From: Ficedula albicollis
Lineage: Eukaryota; Chordata; Aves; Passeriformes; Muscicapidae
Direction of reading: 5' to 3'
Length of the DNA: 64,000 nt
Assembly: GCF_000247815.1 (NCBI RefSeq)
Contig: NC_021683.1
Location: forward strand, 7,882,148-7,946,147
This document shows positions 63,521-64,000 of the stretch, one piece after another. The notes under the pieces are model-generated. The model was given only the letters and a program-made list of their open reading frames with translations, did no database searches and was not told the origin of the DNA. The position numbers and the translations under genes were made by a program. Positions within the stretch are counted from its first letter, which is position 1, and every line of letters begins with the position of its first letter.

Positions 63521-64000
63521 GGTCCTGGGGGACAACCTGTGCAGAGGAGCCTGGCCAGCATCAGCCCACCTGCTGGCAGCCTGGCCTGTCCCCTCCGCTG
63601 TTGTCACCCCCCACCACCCAAGAAGTGCCGTGTCAGCGAGGGGCAGCCTCTGCCAGCACAGCCACCACTCCCAGCTGTTTGTTCCCTTGGACTTGAGAGC
63701 CTTTTTTTGGGCTCACAGACACCTGGCAGCAGGAGCCCCCAAAGCTCTCTCATGTGCTGTGGGGCACTCCACATGTGAGCACATTCATGATCTCCCCACA
63801 GAAAGGGGTGACCAGCAGAGAATGGACTGAGATTTGATCTTTTTTGCAGCAGTTCAGGTTCTTTTACCCCACACACAGCAGCCACCAGACCATTGAAGTG
63901 CAGTGTGTGGCCATAACACCTGACACGGCTCCTGTCAGGCTCTGAGCCTGGAAGTGCCACTAGAATCTGAGTGCTGGGCAGGGAGATGGACCATAGCATA
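63521..64000 (-). other. AGRP 5' flank
   Basis: Sequence upstream of the AGRP start codon. A possible acceptor CTCTGCACAG lies about 20 bases before the ATG (CACAG|GTTGTCC), in line with a non-coding first exon further upstream, possibly outside the window. No TATA box or other gene is recognised. Confidence 0.4.

Noticed and set aside
63337..63607. Upstream in-frame ATG at 63607 as the AGRP start
   Set aside because: It would place 29 hydrophilic residues ahead of a clear signal peptide. A probable splice acceptor lies between the two ATGs.

Overview
This is vertebrate nuclear DNA, almost certainly from a bird. The evidence is intron-split genes with GT-AG splice sites, several CR1 LINE fragments ending in the avian-type 3' tail (GATTCTAT-like), a solo-LTR-like element and CpG-island first exons. 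Species cannot be named from the sequence. Three genes are recognisable: HSD11B2 (+ strand), ATP6V0D1 (- strand) and AGRP (- strand). Their order and orientation match the human 16q22.1 neighbourhood, so this is a conserved syntenic block.

Layout. 1-5.4 kb: non-coding DNA interrupted by a GGAT microsatellite that contains a 922-base run of G. 5.39-6.7 kb: a degenerate GAGCT/GAGCC pentamer satellite that becomes very CpG-rich at its right end. 6.71-8.09 kb: a 1,377-base run of G that runs directly into the 3' part of HSD11B2 exon 1. 8.1-22.9 kb: HSD11B2 intron 1, with CR1 fragments, a third long G-run, a degenerate minisatellite and a possible enhancer. 22.9-25.7 kb: HSD11B2 exons 2-5 and its poly(A) signal. 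26.3-61.0 kb: ATP6V0D1, complete in eight exons encoding 351 residues, transcribed convergently with HSD11B2. 61.0-62.1 kb: the ATP6V0D1 CpG island, then a solo LTR. 62.1-63.5 kb: AGRP coding exons encoding 156 residues.

The genes are functionally independent. HSD11B2 is a corticosteroid-inactivating dehydrogenase, ATP6V0D1 is a V-ATPase V0 subunit, and AGRP is a secreted melanocortin-receptor antagonist. Their linkage looks like ancestral synteny, not a pathway cluster.

The most unusual features are five uninterrupted G homopolymers (922, 1,377, 879, 86 and 103 bases), all with G on the + strand and all inside tandem repeats, poly(A) or GC-rich first exons. One of them occupies the place where the N-terminal coding part of HSD11B2 exon 1 should be. 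I think they are most likely sequencing or assembly failures in hard-to-read DNA, but true (G)n tracts are not excluded. Next to the ATP6V0D1 start there is also a near-perfect 193-bp tandem duplication of the exon 1/intron 1 boundary. I found no convincing evidence of a new biological system.
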